A stretch of 64,000 nt of DNA from Antedon mediterranea (GCF_964355755.1 NC_092673.1:13955001-14019000), one strand, 5' to 3'. Numbered from the stretch's first letter, positions 34,184 to 46,474 are shown. Made by a program: numbers and translations. Notes: generated by a model not told the origin, from the sequence alone.

Positions 34184-36680
34184 ATGCATTACAACAATGT
34201 GGGATCCAACATTTCAGATAAGATTGCCAAAATAGTAAATAAAAAATTTGAAACTATTGTTGAGAAATATCAGGTACCTGGCAATTTACCAGAATTATAT
34301 GTTCCCAGAGTAAATGAACAGATCTGGGGAGGATTGAAAAGTTTTAACAAACAACAAGATTTAAGAGCAGCAATGTCGAATCTACGTAAATTGTACGTAG
34401 TCGAAAAATTTGAACGGCCAACTGACTGAAACGCCTACCTATACAAGAAGAACGCTGACCATGGGAACAAGGGAGGCCCCCATGAATATAACTCTATGGG
34501 GATCTGCGGCGGAAAATTCCGCAACCCTCACGGACAACACTGTTGTAAGCGCCGTCGTGATAACGCAAGAAGGCCGTGCCTTAAGAACAGCATCAGCTAA
34601 ATTTACCGTAAATTGTAACCCCATTCATATACCAAAACAAATCAATATACAAATAAACTTTTAAAAGTAGGCCTATCGTAAAATCACATAACCTGCTAGA
34701 TGCATTGACGATGGGTAAGATTTTCTACTGATTATTAAAAAAGTCCTCCCACATTTAATTCAACCCATACCAAATTGTTATCGTTTTCACAGTCTTACAG
34801 AGCCCATAAAGTTTCTGCAATGCAATGTTCCCAGAGTAAATGAACAGATCTGGGGAGGATTGAAAAGTTTTAACAAACAACAAGATTTAAGAGCAGCGAT
34901 GTCAAAACTACGTAAATTGTACGTAGTCGAAAAATTTGAACGGAGGGAAAGTTTCAAGGGGAGATCCTTCGGTGTTGGTTCAGTGTTCGAATGTGGTGAT
35001 ACCGAAGTAAAGAATTGCTATATAAATGATATCGAAGGTGTAGTGTAGTAGCAGAATGATTATTCATGTTAGAAGTGGGAAGAAAAGTTATGATAACAGA
35101 AGTTAAACCAAGTCTTGATAATACTCGTTTCTAAAATAAATATCACAATGTTGCCTTAAAATAATTATATTTCTCTTTTAGATCGGCCAACTGACTGAAA
35201 CGCCTACCTATACAAGAAGAACGCTGACCATGGGAACAAGGGAGGCCCCCATGAATATAACTCTATGGGGATCTGCGGCGGAAAATGCCGCAACCCTCAC
35301 GGACAACATTATTGTAAGCGCCGTCGTGATAACGCAAGAAGGCCATGCCTTAAGAACAGCATCAACTAAATTTACGGTAAATTGCAACCCCATTCACATA
35401 CCAAAACAAATTAATAAACTTTTAAAAGTAGGCCTATCGTAAAATCACATAACCTGCTAGATGCGATATCCAAATCGTAGCGATTGGGGGGGATATTGAC
35501 GATGGGTAAGATTTCTAATGATTATTAATAAAGTCCTCCCACATTTAATTCAACCCATACCAAATTGTTATCATTTTCACAGTCTTACAGAGCCAATAAA
35601 GTTTCTGCAATGCAACGTTCCCAGAGTAAATGAACAGATCTGGGGAGGAGTGAAAAGTTTTACAACAAGATTTAAGAGCAACGATGACTAAACTATACGT
35701 AAATTGTACGTAGTCGAAAAATTTGAACGGAGGGAAAGTTTCAAGGGGAGATCCTTCGGTGCTGGTTCAGTGTTCGAATGTGGTGATACCGAAGTAAAGA
35801 ATTGCTATATAAATGATATCGAAGGTGTAGTAGCAGAATGATTATTCATGTTAGAAGTGGGAAGAAAAGTTATGATAACAGAAGTTAAACCAAGTCTTGA
35901 TAATAACTCGTTTCTAAAATATATATCACAATGTTGCCTTAAAATAATTATATTTCTCTTTTAGATCGGCCAACTGACTGAAACGCCTACCTATACAAGA
36001 AGAACGCTAACCATGGGAACAAGGGAGGCCCCCATGAATATAACTCTATGGGGATCAGCGGCGGAAAATGCCGCAACCCTCACGGACAACATTGTTGTAA
36101 ACGCCGTCGTGATAACGCAAGAAGGCCATGCCTTAAGAACAGCATCAACTAAATTTACGGTAAATTGCAACCCCATTCATATACCAAAACAAATCAATAT
36201 ACAAATAAACTTTTAAAAGTAGGCCTATCGTAAAATCACATAACCTGCTAGATGCGATATCCAAATCGTAGCGATTGGGGGGATATTGACGATGGGTAAG
36301 ATTTTCTAATGATTATTAATAAAGTCCTCCCACATTTAATTCAACCCATACCAAATTGTTATCGTTTTCACAGTCTTACAGAGCCAATAAAGTTTCTGCA
36401 ATCTGCAGTTTCAATCATGTTTCAACAGTATTTGAACAAATAGTATTATTACTTTATGCAATGATGTATTTTTCTTTGTTTTTTCAACTCCAGGAACTAG
36501 GTCCTTCGACATGTTAAAAATCAAATAATTAAATAAAACAACACAAAATACAAACAATGTTTCAAAATGTGTATGCTACTAACTATTACATTTCCTTTTT
36601 TCAGGTACCCAGTAGATATTGTAACAGACGACGGAAAAACATACAAGGTGCTAGAAGAGTTATCGTTCAAATTAAACTGA
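34184..36680 (+). pseudogene. OB-fold repeat-family gene with triplicated exons
   Basis: The first block encodes KIAKIVNKKFETIVEKYQVP, then LPELYVPRVNEQIWGGLKSF and QQDLRAAMSNLRKLY, resembling gag-like first proteins of DIRS-type or other retroelements. A further exon after TTTCTCTTTTAG (exon start 35182 in copy 2) reads RRTLTMGTREAPMNITLWGS, then AAENAATLTDN and ALRTAST, an RPA-like OB-fold signature (R-x-L-T-M ... I-T-L-W-G-x-A). The last exon 36605-36680 follows TTTTTTCAG and encodes YPVDIVTDDGKTYKVLEEL to a stop, with AATAAATAAA just after. The two main exons occur three times. A stop after the RESFKGRSFGVG exon in copy 2 suggests decay. Confidence 0.5.
34301..36403 (+). repeat. Three tandem copies of a 0.53-0.79 kb coding unit
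   Basis: Units start at 34301, 34827 and 35618 with TTCCCAGAGTAAATGAACAG. They end with CTTACAGAGCC-ATAAAGTTTCTGCAAT near 34825, 35615 and 36402. Copies 2 and 3 are about 790 bp and very similar. Copy 1 is about 526 bp because roughly 240 bp between GAACGG and CCAACTGACTG is absent. Confidence 0.92.
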
Positions 36681-36689
36681 GTTGTATGA

Positions 36690-37400
36690 TTTTTTTTTAA
36701 TAAATAAAATTTTCTGATGTTTGTTCAACTACAAATTGAAGTAAGAAAAGACCAAAATGTGGTAGGTGTATGTATGTACATATATACATGTTTTAATGAT
36801 TTTTTTTTTGCGTGATTTTAAGGTTTTTACAAATTTTGCTAATTTTAATGTGAATATTCGTAATTTTTTCAGACTACTGACGGTGTCCATGTCAACAGCT
36901 AGGGGCAGCCCGAAGAAAACGAGGCTATCTGTTGGTCCTAATTTGTTTTGCTAGGCCCAATAGATCATGTTACATTCCACAAGGGGGATGTGTATATTTT
37001 TATTTAGCTATTTATATATACACTGATTGTGCTTCAATTAATAATTCTTTGACTGGAATTCTTAGTATCTTTAGAAAAAGATCCTGCTCTCAGAAGAGAT
37101 TATCTACGAGGGGTAACGGAATAAAGAATATTTTAGCACAACACAAAGAGAATTTGAACGGAAATTTATACATAAAATATTAATTAGAACTTTGATAAAC
37201 AGAATCTTAGCCATATTGATTCATGATCCGATATCTACAACTCATCAACTTCCCGAATATGTAATTTTAAAAAAGTTCACGTCAACATGAAAATAAAATA
37301 GAAGTTGCAGAATACTTTGCATCAACTGGAAATAAGAAGAATTAATTACACTAATTCACAATAAAGGTAATCAATCTACACAGTTCTGAAGGAGAAGAGA
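36690..37400. other. Unassigned AT-rich region
   Basis: Short open frames only. A patch near 37060-37200 (KRSCSQKRLSTRGNGIKN) is basic but unrecognised. Confidence 0.4.
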
Positions 37401-37407
37401 GATGAAA

Positions 37408-37745
37408 TTATGCCAGTTTACAGACCAGACAATCAGGCAAACTGTTTTGGGTGGTATGCTAAAACTGAGCACAAATACTTATTTTGTACAGCAATGAAGG
37501 AAAAGCAAAAGCTAAAAGGAGAGGAAATGTTTTCCCCTATACCTAATACTGAATGTAATGATCAAGTTAATCAGGTCTTAGCAGGGTTACATTCTAAAGA
37601 TATAGAGAGATTGATAAAAGGTGATTATTTGATTATAGAACTAACAAAGAAATGGTGCTTCAAGTTGGCTTATGACTGTGAACAATATAATCATATACGG
37701 GGACAAGCCTCCGAATGATGTTGTAACCTTATCAGCATATTTACA
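37408..37745 (+). pseudogene. Relic of a multicopy orphan family (zinc-finger start)
   Basis: The open frame has a degenerate C-x-W-Y-A-K-T-E-H-K-Y-L-F-C finger, then VNQVLAGLHSKDIERLIKGD, YLIIELTKKWCFKLAYD and YNHIRGQASE. The pattern of I-x-x-L-I-K-x-D-x-L-I ... K ... YIR recalls a large uncharacterised family in invertebrate genomes that has a zinc finger followed by a helical domain. The frame stops at 37718 and the usual continuation is absent. Confidence 0.4.
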
Positions 37746-38212
37746 ATCCAAAACAGAAGAAGACATGGCACAACTGAAAATTATATAGACTCAAATAAAC
37801 CTTGGACAGAACTGAGTAGAATTATTATGACCTACCTTATTGTGTTTAATTGCAGGAGAGAGGGTGAATAAATCGAATGGGAGCAGGACTTGGTAACGAT
37901 TTTATGAAGGGTTGAAATTACTGGAATGCGTGGGAGAACAGTACAAGTTATGATGACGTCATTTATTAAGGTAACAATGGACACTTTTTACTTTTTTTGC
38001 AGTGCCTTCTGAAACATGTGTGTCACACATGAGAGGATGCCTTGCGGTACCACTCGGATAAATATGGGGCAAAGATGCCAGAGTTACAACATTTTGTAAG
38101 TAAAATGTGTACATGAATTCATATCTACAACTCAATGGCTTCCAGAATTCATGCATTCTGAAGAATTATTTTCATTTTCAAAATGCCTTATTTTTTACCA
38201 TTTTTCTGGACA

Positions 38213-38497
38213 ACAGAAAGGGAAAAGCGTTTCGAAAAGAAATTGAAAGCCCTAATGAAAGAAATAAAGGTACTGAAAGAGAGAGTGAAAGTTCTGGAAG
38301 GTACATAAGAAGTGGATGAAACGGTTTCCAATGTGCACACAATAGCCGAATTACGGGATGCCGTAAGGGCGACGAATCCCGTGCAGCAGGCTTGTGAATT
38401 TTTGCTGCTAAAACGTTTTACAAAGAATAAAATTACATCCTGCACAGTGACCGGGGAAAAACCCAATAAATGGCACAGATCAGTCACTAAATCCTAA
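38213..38497 (+). pseudogene. BEN-domain-like C-terminal fragment with coiled coil
   Basis: A charged coiled coil (RFEKKLKALMKEIKVLKERV) ends at a donor GAAG|GTACAT. The next frame gives IAELRDAVRATNPVQQACEF, LLLKRFTKNKITSCTVTGEK and a stop at 38497. The A-x-x-LL-x-x-F-x-x-x-x-x-x-x-C-x-V-T-G pattern resembles the middle of BEN domains. The domain is incomplete and the two frames do not join cleanly. TGACGTCA lies upstream at 37954. Confidence 0.3.
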
Positions 38498-38670
38498 AAG
38501 GTTTGCAGTCTTTATGGATATCATTCAGACAACAATAGGACATAATTGAAAAGGTGCAGAAAATGCAACTAAAATAATTTAAAAATACATATAAATGAAA
38601 ACCGTTTGTTATATATTGATTTTCATAAATGATCATTTAATACATATTATTTCTTTCTTCATTTTGACAG

Positions 38671-40060
38671 AAACAATTTAGTAGAAGCTTTGTACAGGAA
38701 TGATTTGCAAACAGTTGAACAAATTTGTAGAACACAACTAGATCTTCTGAAATGAGGTATGAGGTATAACAAAAGATAAATTGTTTCATAGATAGAATTG
38801 TTTTAATCCATCAATCTTCTTGAACAATTTTTCAAATACAATTTTATGCAATATAAACATTCACATTTTTTCTATTACTACTTGCCAGTGTTTTCCGTTC
38901 CAGGATGGAAACACTCCACTATATGTGTATCTGAGTAATGGATATGAACCTACGTTAGGTATAGTGAATTGTCTCATAAATCACGGTGCATCAACAACAT
39001 TACAAAATAAGGTAATTTAACTTTTCTATTTTTAAATTTTCAATAATGAAAATTAGAATTAGGATAAATTAGGAAACTTATTCAGCAGGAATTGCTGTGA
39101 TTGATCTGTCAAGTCTGTTACCAGTAATATAAACTTCATTACTATTATTCCTTTCCAGGATGAGAACACACTACATGCATATCTGAGTGTTAATAACAAC
39201 ACTAACAATCTCTAGATTACTACTGTAAAAACCATTCTATTTTTCTTTTAATTACAAGATGATTTGCTAAATTGTTTAGCAGTATTATTATTCTTGCAAT
39301 GGTTTGCATTGACAGAAAATCAAGTTTAAATTAATTTACAGGATGGAAACACTCCGTTACATATATATTTGAATAGTAACCGGTCTCATAAATCATGGTG
39401 CATCAATAACAGTGCAGAATAAGGTAATCTAACAGAAAAGGATAACAATCCTTAGATATGCTGCGGTAATCTATTTTTTTCTTTTTATAAATAATGATAA
39501 TTTATAGGATTACTACATTATTTAGTAGTAATTATGGTTTGTATTTTATTGACAGAAAACCAATTTCACTATCAATGTTTTTAAACTCCATTACTTTGAT
39601 TCCTTTCCAGGATGGAAACACTCCACTGCATGTATATCTGAGTGATAGATATAAACCTAAAATAGAGTGTTACTTATTTAGCAATAATTGTTGCTATGGT
39701 TTGTATTAAAAGGAATACATGTTTTTAAATATGTTCATGACTATGGTTCTTTTCCCGGATGGAGACAATCCACTGTATGTGTATCTGAGTAATGGATATG
39801 AACCTACCTTAGGGGATATAGTGACTTGTCTCATAAATCATGGAGCATCAACAACATTTCAAAATAAGGTAAACATTTGCCAATGTAATAGGCTAACAAT
39901 CTCGAGATTTTTCCCCTAATTTATCAAATGTTTTCATTATAATAATTTCTTTCCAGGATGGAAACACTACACTACATGTATACCTGAGTAATAGATATTA
40001 CCCTAGAAATACAGTAGTAGTCTCATAAACCACGGTGCATCATTTGTATTGCAAAATAAG
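38671..40060 (+). pseudogene. Array of ankyrin-repeat exons, partly decayed
   Basis: A lead exon near 38671-38755 (NNLVEALYRNDLQTVEQIC) is followed by six copies of a phase-0, roughly 108-bp exon. Each has its own acceptor ...CCAG|GATGG and donor AATAAG|GTAA. Copies lie at 38904-39011 (intact), 39159 (truncated), 39342-39423 (26 bp shorter), 39611 (truncated), 39758-39868 (acceptor AG changed to CG) and 39957-40060 (small deletion). Each encodes DGNTPLYVYLSNGYEP, then CLINHGASTTLQNK, an ankyrin repeat. Symmetric exons allow in-frame gain and loss. Half are damaged, so the locus is likely inactive or plastic. Confidence 0.75.
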
Positions 40061-41750
40061 GTAGTGTACAAAGAATTTTCAGAAAAATCTCTATTTCTGC
40101 GTAAGTAAACAATTCTAATATTCCTACATCAAATAGGTTATTTACTGCTCAGAACAATTACTAAGTTCAGTGGCAAGTACTTAAAATTAAGGATTTGGAA
40201 ATGAAGGAAGAGAAAGGAAGACAGGTGATGAGGAAGCGGTACTCCTTCTATTTTTTTTAATGAAAAAAGCTTTAATAACAAGATAAATCAGAACAGTGAC
40301 TTACAGAAAGAATAAAAAAGTAACCACAATTAAATAAGTATAAATTTACAAAAAATAAAACACATTTTTCGAGCCTGGTTAGAAAGATGAATTTAGGCTG
40401 CATTATGTCATCATGCAGTGGGCTGCAGGGGGTAGTGTGGCTAATTGTGTGGTGTGTGGTGTGTGTGTTCTTTTTCTCTTTAGAATCCATCTGGAGTAGA
40501 TGTATTTAAATATTGTATCTGCACAGGTTTTTGTGTCTTTTATTCTATCCTACAAGTTCCGGAGTAGACAGGTTTTTGTATCTTCTATTTTATCCTACAA
40601 GGTTTTAACAATTCTAAGTAGAAACAATAGTTTACACTCATTGTGAAGATTCAAATTTGAGTTAAGGAACGGCCTCTCCGACATGCAGAACAGATCTTGT
40701 AGGACACTCATTTGTACGACAGTTGGAATGCTATACCAGATTGTACAAGATTGTACAATATCAATTATTATTCAAGAGAGGGTGCAACGAGATCCAACTT
40801 CCCTAGTCTGCTTAAGGATGTCTACGTCTAATTATATCGTTTACATTCATCTAAGAGAGAATGACGTTGATAAACGTTCCAATGGTTTCATTGTGAACAA
40901 ACTCAACAATTTAATTGACTTCCTTAAATTTGGGCTGATTGTAAACAAATTGTTACAAAGTTCATCTTTATAGTTCAAACTTGAATAAAATGTGCATACA
41001 AGAATACAAATTCCATTGAAATATTTCATTTAATAACAGAATAATTTTTGTTAAAGAATTATAGCTTCAGTCGTTTCACGTGGCAGTATTAAAAAAAGAT
41101 GAAGTATATCTAAAGTACCAAATACTTAGATGGACTAAGATAAACAAACACAACAACAAAATTCCACGGTCTAAAAAAAGACTGTTTTTGCTCTATGCAG
41201 GTTTGGAAGAAAAGTCAATATCAATACTGGAAGTTAATACTGTACCAAACGATTTCTACAAGATTATAATATACATACTTTCGAAGTTTCTGAAGCTGAA
41301 AAACTGTGGAAGGTTTGAATTATTGGTATGTTTAGGCATTGAGGGTAAACCGAATGCGATAAAAGGAAGATACAGCTCAACCAATTTGAATGGGTAGGTT
41401 TGGTCAACGTTGGATTGACGTCTGAAATCAAAACACATTAGATCCTAAATTATGTGGATATGCACAGAAGGAAGAAATGTTATTAAAAAAACACTAGACC
41501 TGATGATTTTTATCTTGAATACCTTCTAGATCATACAAATATGCATGCTAGAACACAACAAACTCTGCACAATTTAACCGACGGATCGAACAGTAATGAC
41601 TTATTATTTGAACCTATCAGGATTGCTCGAAAGCTTCAGTAGCAAGAACAGTAGCTTGAAAAAATTCTACATTTGCAAGAAGAATTGTAAAATTTGTATA
41701 GTGGATTCCACTAAGAATAATTATATGTATATTCTACAAAAAGAGTTTTA
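40061..41750. other. Unassigned; possible 3' part of the ankyrin gene
   Basis: A frame at 41080-41394 encodes about 105 residues, including FELLVCLGIEGKPNAIKG. An 88-base stretch on the other frame reads FLQDYNIHTFEVSEAEKLW. Neither is recognised. The rest is AT-rich with no clear element. Confidence 0.3.
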
Positions 41751-41833
41751 AAATAGTGAAACTTGAAACAAAAATAGTGAAACTTGAAACAAAAATAGTG
41801 AAACTTGAAACAAAAATAGTGAAACTTGAAACA
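41751..41833 (+). repeat. Four-copy 21-bp tandem repeat
   Basis: The unit AAATAGTGAAACTTGAAACA plus A repeats four times with almost no variation. Confidence 0.95.
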
Positions 41834-42369
41834 GAATCATGACAACCTAGTACAAATCTTAAACACAAAAATACAGATAAAATGGAGATAGGATATTGGG
41901 TTATAAAAGTTAAGATTGTATATAGGTGGTTCTTGATATATAAAGAATTTTGTATAAAAACCTGCTTGAAAGAAAAAGAGGTTTTGAATGATTTTTTTTA
42001 ATTAAATAAAATCTTTGAAGGTTGAGGTAATACATTGTTTGTGGTAGAATATTTTTAGAATTTAGCTTTGGTCTTGCATATGAAAAAAAATGGCTTGACA
42101 CATGAAAGAGGAAAATCATTGAATATACAGTCAAGTAATAATCATGATGATAATTATTCTGTTTCCCTTTTACACTATTTGGTTCATCTACATGTAATCC
42201 ATTGGAGCAATGCACAATTAAGGCACACTTGTTTGATATGCAACTACATTTCATATTTTAGCAAAGCCTGTCTCCTTCCTGGCAGTTTCCACAAATTCCT
42301 TTCAAGGGTGGGTAACAATACAACAGATTAATCATCTTCAGTCGTTGTCTGTTTCAATTATTTTTCGAC

Positions 42370-43140
42370 TGGTTCAAGAATGGGGTATCTGTACTACAAT
42401 TTCATATTTGAAATCAAGTTTGTCAGTTTGCATACTGCCAAATTCATGTTTCTGCAGTTTCCTCATGAGATCCATAGTAAACAGTGAAGTTCTAACATCC
42501 TTCGCCTCTTTTTGCCATGATAATGGCAGGTTTCCACAATCTGTTTGTACACAACGTCCATGTTTTTGTTCAGGTTTATTGGAATGTAGAGTCCAATGTA
42601 TGATATTTCTGAAAAAAAAATTCAAATTCTGCTGTAGCCATTGATGACTATTGTCAACTTTCAACAAAAGATTGTGAACATAGGCATAATGTTTCTTCTC
42701 CTCCAATATTTCTCAGACACATCACAATATCTTTGTCCATCAATGGTGTATTTGTAATACAATATAAATGTATGTACACATCAGTTGTGATCTTGTACTT
42801 TGGCCAGGTAACTGTTAATGCATCCTTTGTATGACAAGACATAGAAATTAGAGAAAGAGTTCAGCAAACACTACCATTTTCCATTAACAGTCATTGCATA
42901 TACACAAGTCCAGAGAAGTCATCTGCATTCAATATAATGCAGATTACATGGTTGTGGTCCACTTATGCAAGGCTTCAGAAGTGTAGCAAGATGTAAAAAC
43001 CATCCCCACTGTCCACAAACAACAAAATGTGACAATAAAGCATTGTCGTAGACATCAAAATACAAACATTGCTGAGGCCGATGGAAGGAGACAACAAACT
43101 TAAATGTTAACCTGTGGTATTGCGCACGAGACCCTCTTGG
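42370..43140 (-). pseudogene. Unrecognised decayed coding region on minus
   Basis: Minus frames, switching several times, give coding-like text over about 770 bp. Near 43120 it reads SCAIPQVNI. Near 43030 it reads NALLSHFVVCGQWGWFLHLA. At about 42840-42660 it gives ITTDVYIHLYCITNTPLMDK. At 42650-42376 it gives HQWLQQNLNFFFRNIIHWTL, then GRCVQTDCGNLPLSW and TSLFTMDLMRKLQKHEF. The collinear order suggests one ancestral gene broken by indels. I do not recognise the family. Confidence 0.35.
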
Positions 43141-43984
43141 AAAGATGTTTTTTGCAGCTTCAGGAAGTCAGGCATATCATCATATAACTGTATGTAGGAA
43201 TGCTTCAATGGATTAAATGTAGATGACTTATTGTTGTAAAAAGGAAATATTTTTTGACTGTTTATTTAGAAGCCATATCAAAGGTATTTATATATTTTTT
43301 TAATACTGTGGATTTATGTATTTTGTCTGCTACTGGTATTCATGGTGATCAAAGCTTTCTACAAAAAAAAGATTAAGAAAATCTTGACAGAGACTGTTCT
43401 AGTCAACACAACAGGTCATGCAAAACAACAAAGTTGTGTTGTGCCAAGACGGCCAATCCCAAATCAAAGCAAAAGACAATGCCTAAATATTGAGTGTAAT
43501 CATTCATTGCCAAAAAGAAATGGATGAATGAAGAACGGTGCAAGATACACCTGGTGTTGCAACAGAGGGTAAATTGTGAAGAATAGAATCAAAGTGAATG
43601 ATTTGATTAATTCTTTTTCAGAATCATTAACAGACATATTAATACAAATAGAATAACTCACAACTAACAAGAAGAAACTAAAATTAACAAGCAGGCAAAA
43701 ACCAACTATTATAATAATAATAACAAATATTATATTTTTATAGAGGTGGCAAGCTGTCAAAGCACCACCTCTTCAGTGGTGCCTCAAAGTATAATCTTTA
43801 GTGCAATGCATGCACAGAATTTTTTAAGACACCTTCTCTTATTACACAACTGACGCCACTTCTGTGGGTGTTTGTATCATTCATCATTCCACCATGGCAG
43901 CATCAACATAAAGATCATACATAAATAAATAAACACAAATGGAAAAGTAATTTCAAACCGAGAAATATCAAGTGACAACCGTTA
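43141..43984. other. Unassigned; one Cys/His-rich open patch
   Basis: A plus frame at 43342-43524 contains SKRQCLNIECNHSLPKRNG, possibly a zinc-binding remnant. AT-rich sequence with ATAATAATAA near 43720 surrounds it. Confidence 0.3.
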
Positions 43985-44552
43985 AAGAGAGAGCAAAAAA
44001 TATCAGTTTTGGAAAATAAAAGGGCAATAATTGAGACCAAGTATCAAGATAGAGTAAGGAAAAACAAAAACCTGGCAGAGTTGAAGCGGTATCACATGAA
44101 ACAAAAGAAGGTTAAAGTTCTGGCCACCAAGTTTATGAAGGTTCAAACCCGTTTTGATGACATAGTGGAGCGATATGATGAAACTAAAAGAAACTTGAAT
44201 CAAATTGAAGATAAGAAGAGAGAGAATAAGACATCACTGAAAAAGACTAAAATCAGTATAACCCCAAAATAAAGGAATGTTACTTGGGTCTAGCCAGCCT
44301 TGGAGATAGTGCTCGTAAAATGTCAGCAGTCACAGCGCTAGTTCTTAGCACCATTGGTGGTTTTGACATCACAGAAAAGGACCTGCCAAAACAAACATTT
44401 AACAAGAATATGCCTAGGGAAGCAAACCTGGTGGCATCACACTTTGTAGCTAGTGACTTAGGAACACATCAAAACACTGTGCTGCATACAGATGGAACAA
44501 GTAGAGATAGTGACAAGGTAGTAGATTTTGAACTAATAATAATGAACGAATA
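43985..44552 (+). pseudogene. Coiled-coil plus LHTDGTS orphan family relic
   Basis: The first frame (44009-44269) is a long charged coiled coil (KYQDRVRKNKNLAELKRYH, RFDDIVERYDETKRNLNQI). After one stop and shift, the second frame (44284-44550) gives SARKMSAVTALVLSTIGGFD, then DLPKQTFNKNMPREANLVAS and HQNTVLHTDGTSRDSDK. A coiled coil followed by an LPS/LPK-x-x-T ... M ... E-A ... LHTDGTS region is a recurrent orphan protein family in marine invertebrates. It resembles the family at 51.7-52.6 kb in layout. The function is unknown to me. Confidence 0.5.
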
Positions 44553-45138
44553 AAGATGGAAAGACCCATAAAAGATAAAAAAAAAAAACAGTAGAGAAAG
44601 GCAAAGCACTAACAGCAGGCATTCCTGTAGCTTCTGGAGAATAAGAGCAACAGATGGAGGTATCTAAATTTATCATGGAAAAGTTATTCGACTTATCATG
44701 CCAGCAAGAAGCGGATTCAAAATATTAAGAATACAATGGGAGACCATTCCTTTTAAATATTATGAAAATGTTAACACATAGACTAGCTATGTGATGTAAG
44801 ATAATAAGAACAAGAGCATGGATTCAATTGATTATAAGAAATATCATTTATGCATTTATTATTTTGTTTATTACAGCTTGAATATATTTACAATATACTG
44901 ACTAAAGCTTACACATTTGTCTGACTCGTTGTTTATGTGCGAGTAAAAGTATTATTGTCATATTTTTTTCTTGCACTTATAGACAGAAGGTCCTGTACAC
45001 CAAAGAAAGTCCATTCACATGGAACATTAGAAAATAGAAAATACTCTATAAATCAGCATTGAGACATGAGCCAGCAACATGTCATACATTCTGGACTCGG
45101 ACTCTAGTAGTACCACAAGTGACGAGTCAGAATTCTGA

Positions 45139-45615
45139 GTGTCACGCAGCAACACCTATTATATCATGGACCCCAAGAAAACAATTAAAGATAGTGCCGT
45201 CACATATACTGGACTATGTTTGAATGGACATCCATTTAGATATCAATCACAACCTCTTGCTGGTACACGCTATGCTGGAAATATAGCAATTGCAGCAGCC
45301 ACTCTCATTACTGGGAAAACCCAGTCTTAGTTGTTGCTGCCAACAGTGAACAAATATTCAAGGCCATATTAAATATCTATTTACTTACAAAATCGTAAGT
45401 AAATTTCATTAAAAAAAAAAAAAATTAAACTTCAACTTAATGTTAAACCTCATCGACATGTTGTTGCTGGAGACTGCAGGCATGACACACCAGGCCATAA
45501 TGCAACATATGGTACTTATTCTATTATGGATGTAAACCCAGACATTATATTGACTTCAAAAACATTGTCTGTGGATGAAAAAAGAAGTAAAAAACTCACA
45601 TCATCTGGAGAATGA
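45139..45615 (+). pseudogene. Kolobok/THAP transposase core fragment
   Basis: One frame (45139-45327) gives VTYTGLCLNGHPFRYQSQPL then YAGNIAIAAATLITGKTQ. After a break, 45450-45600 gives HVVAGDCRHDTPGHNATYGT then YSIMDVNPDIILTSKTLSVD. These are the C-x-x-GH-x-F-x-x-x-SQP ... AGNI ... TG and GD-x-R-x-D-x-PGH-x-A-x-Y-x-TY motifs of the catalytic half of THAP/Kolobok-like transposases. The second matches GNGRNDSPGHSSQYLTYTLM at 55.9 kb. The N-terminal THAP and C-terminal exons are absent. Confidence 0.7.
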
Positions 45616-46345
45616 AGGATTCAAAAGATGTCTAAATGTCTCTAGAACCCTAATCCCCACAATCGCCATCATCACCACTATCACTACAACACGCCCCTAA
45701 AGCAACAGAATCCTGACCATCACCACCTCGACCAAGAACACCATCTCGAACAAATAAAGTCAACTCCTGTCCCATTTCTGCAACGATCACCACACCTTCA
45801 TCCTGCAACAGTGGACCTAAGCATGCCTACTCATACTCAGATAAAATTGAAGGATGCTCACAACACCCCCACACATTACACGAGTTATTTATAATGTTGA
45901 AATCCCTATGTGACAGGGGGATCCTGTCACAGTGATAACCCTTTGCAGGAAATGGAATAACCCAATGTCCTCTAGGAATGTAAATGGGCATACTTGTACC
46001 TCATTACCAGTCAGAATACATTTAAAAAAATTTTTTTTGATCAAAACCAACTGAATTCCTGCTGGAGTGAGTCAATATGTTTCATTATTATTTGTGTTAC
46101 TATAATTATTAATTACAGTTAAGCTATTGGTAGCGACCGATGGTCGTATGTATATTGCTATGATTTTATGTTTATAGTATGTAAATTTCACAACTTGTTA
46201 AACTTTAATTATTAAGTTAAGTTGTTGAAGTAAGGGATATTGCGTGCATAGTTAGTCCCTAGTCAAGAATGATGGGTTGGATGTAAATTCCATATTTCTC
46301 CGAAACCCATCTACAGTAATGTAGGATGTTTATTTTGCATTAGTT
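45616..46345. other. Low-complexity and AT-rich spacer
   Basis: A CA/CC-rich, ACCACCATC-like stretch at 45640-45900 encodes only low-complexity text. The rest is AT-rich. No gene is seen. Confidence 0.45.
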
Positions 46346-46474
46346 CGTTCGTTTGTGAAAGTAGATTGTTCGTTTGTGAAAGAAGGTTGTTCGTTTGTGA
46401 AAGTACGTTCTTTGTTTTAGTTTAGATCGTTCGTTTGTGAAAGTACATTGTTCGTTTGTGAAAGTACGTTGTAT
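46346..46474 (+). repeat. Minisatellite of TTCGTTTGTGAAAG units
   Basis: Five copies of GTTCGTTTGTGAAAGTA-x-x-TT, mostly 21 bp apart, with one 20-bp spacer. Confidence 0.9.

Noticed and set aside
35208-36176. Minus-strand frames over the OB-fold units
   Set aside because: They mirror the plus-strand exon in each copy; the plus strand has splice sites and an OB-like pattern.
40272-40490. 72-codon minus-strand frame
   Set aside because: It is Thr/His-rich text from a CACACA-like stretch, with no start context or neighbours supporting a gene.
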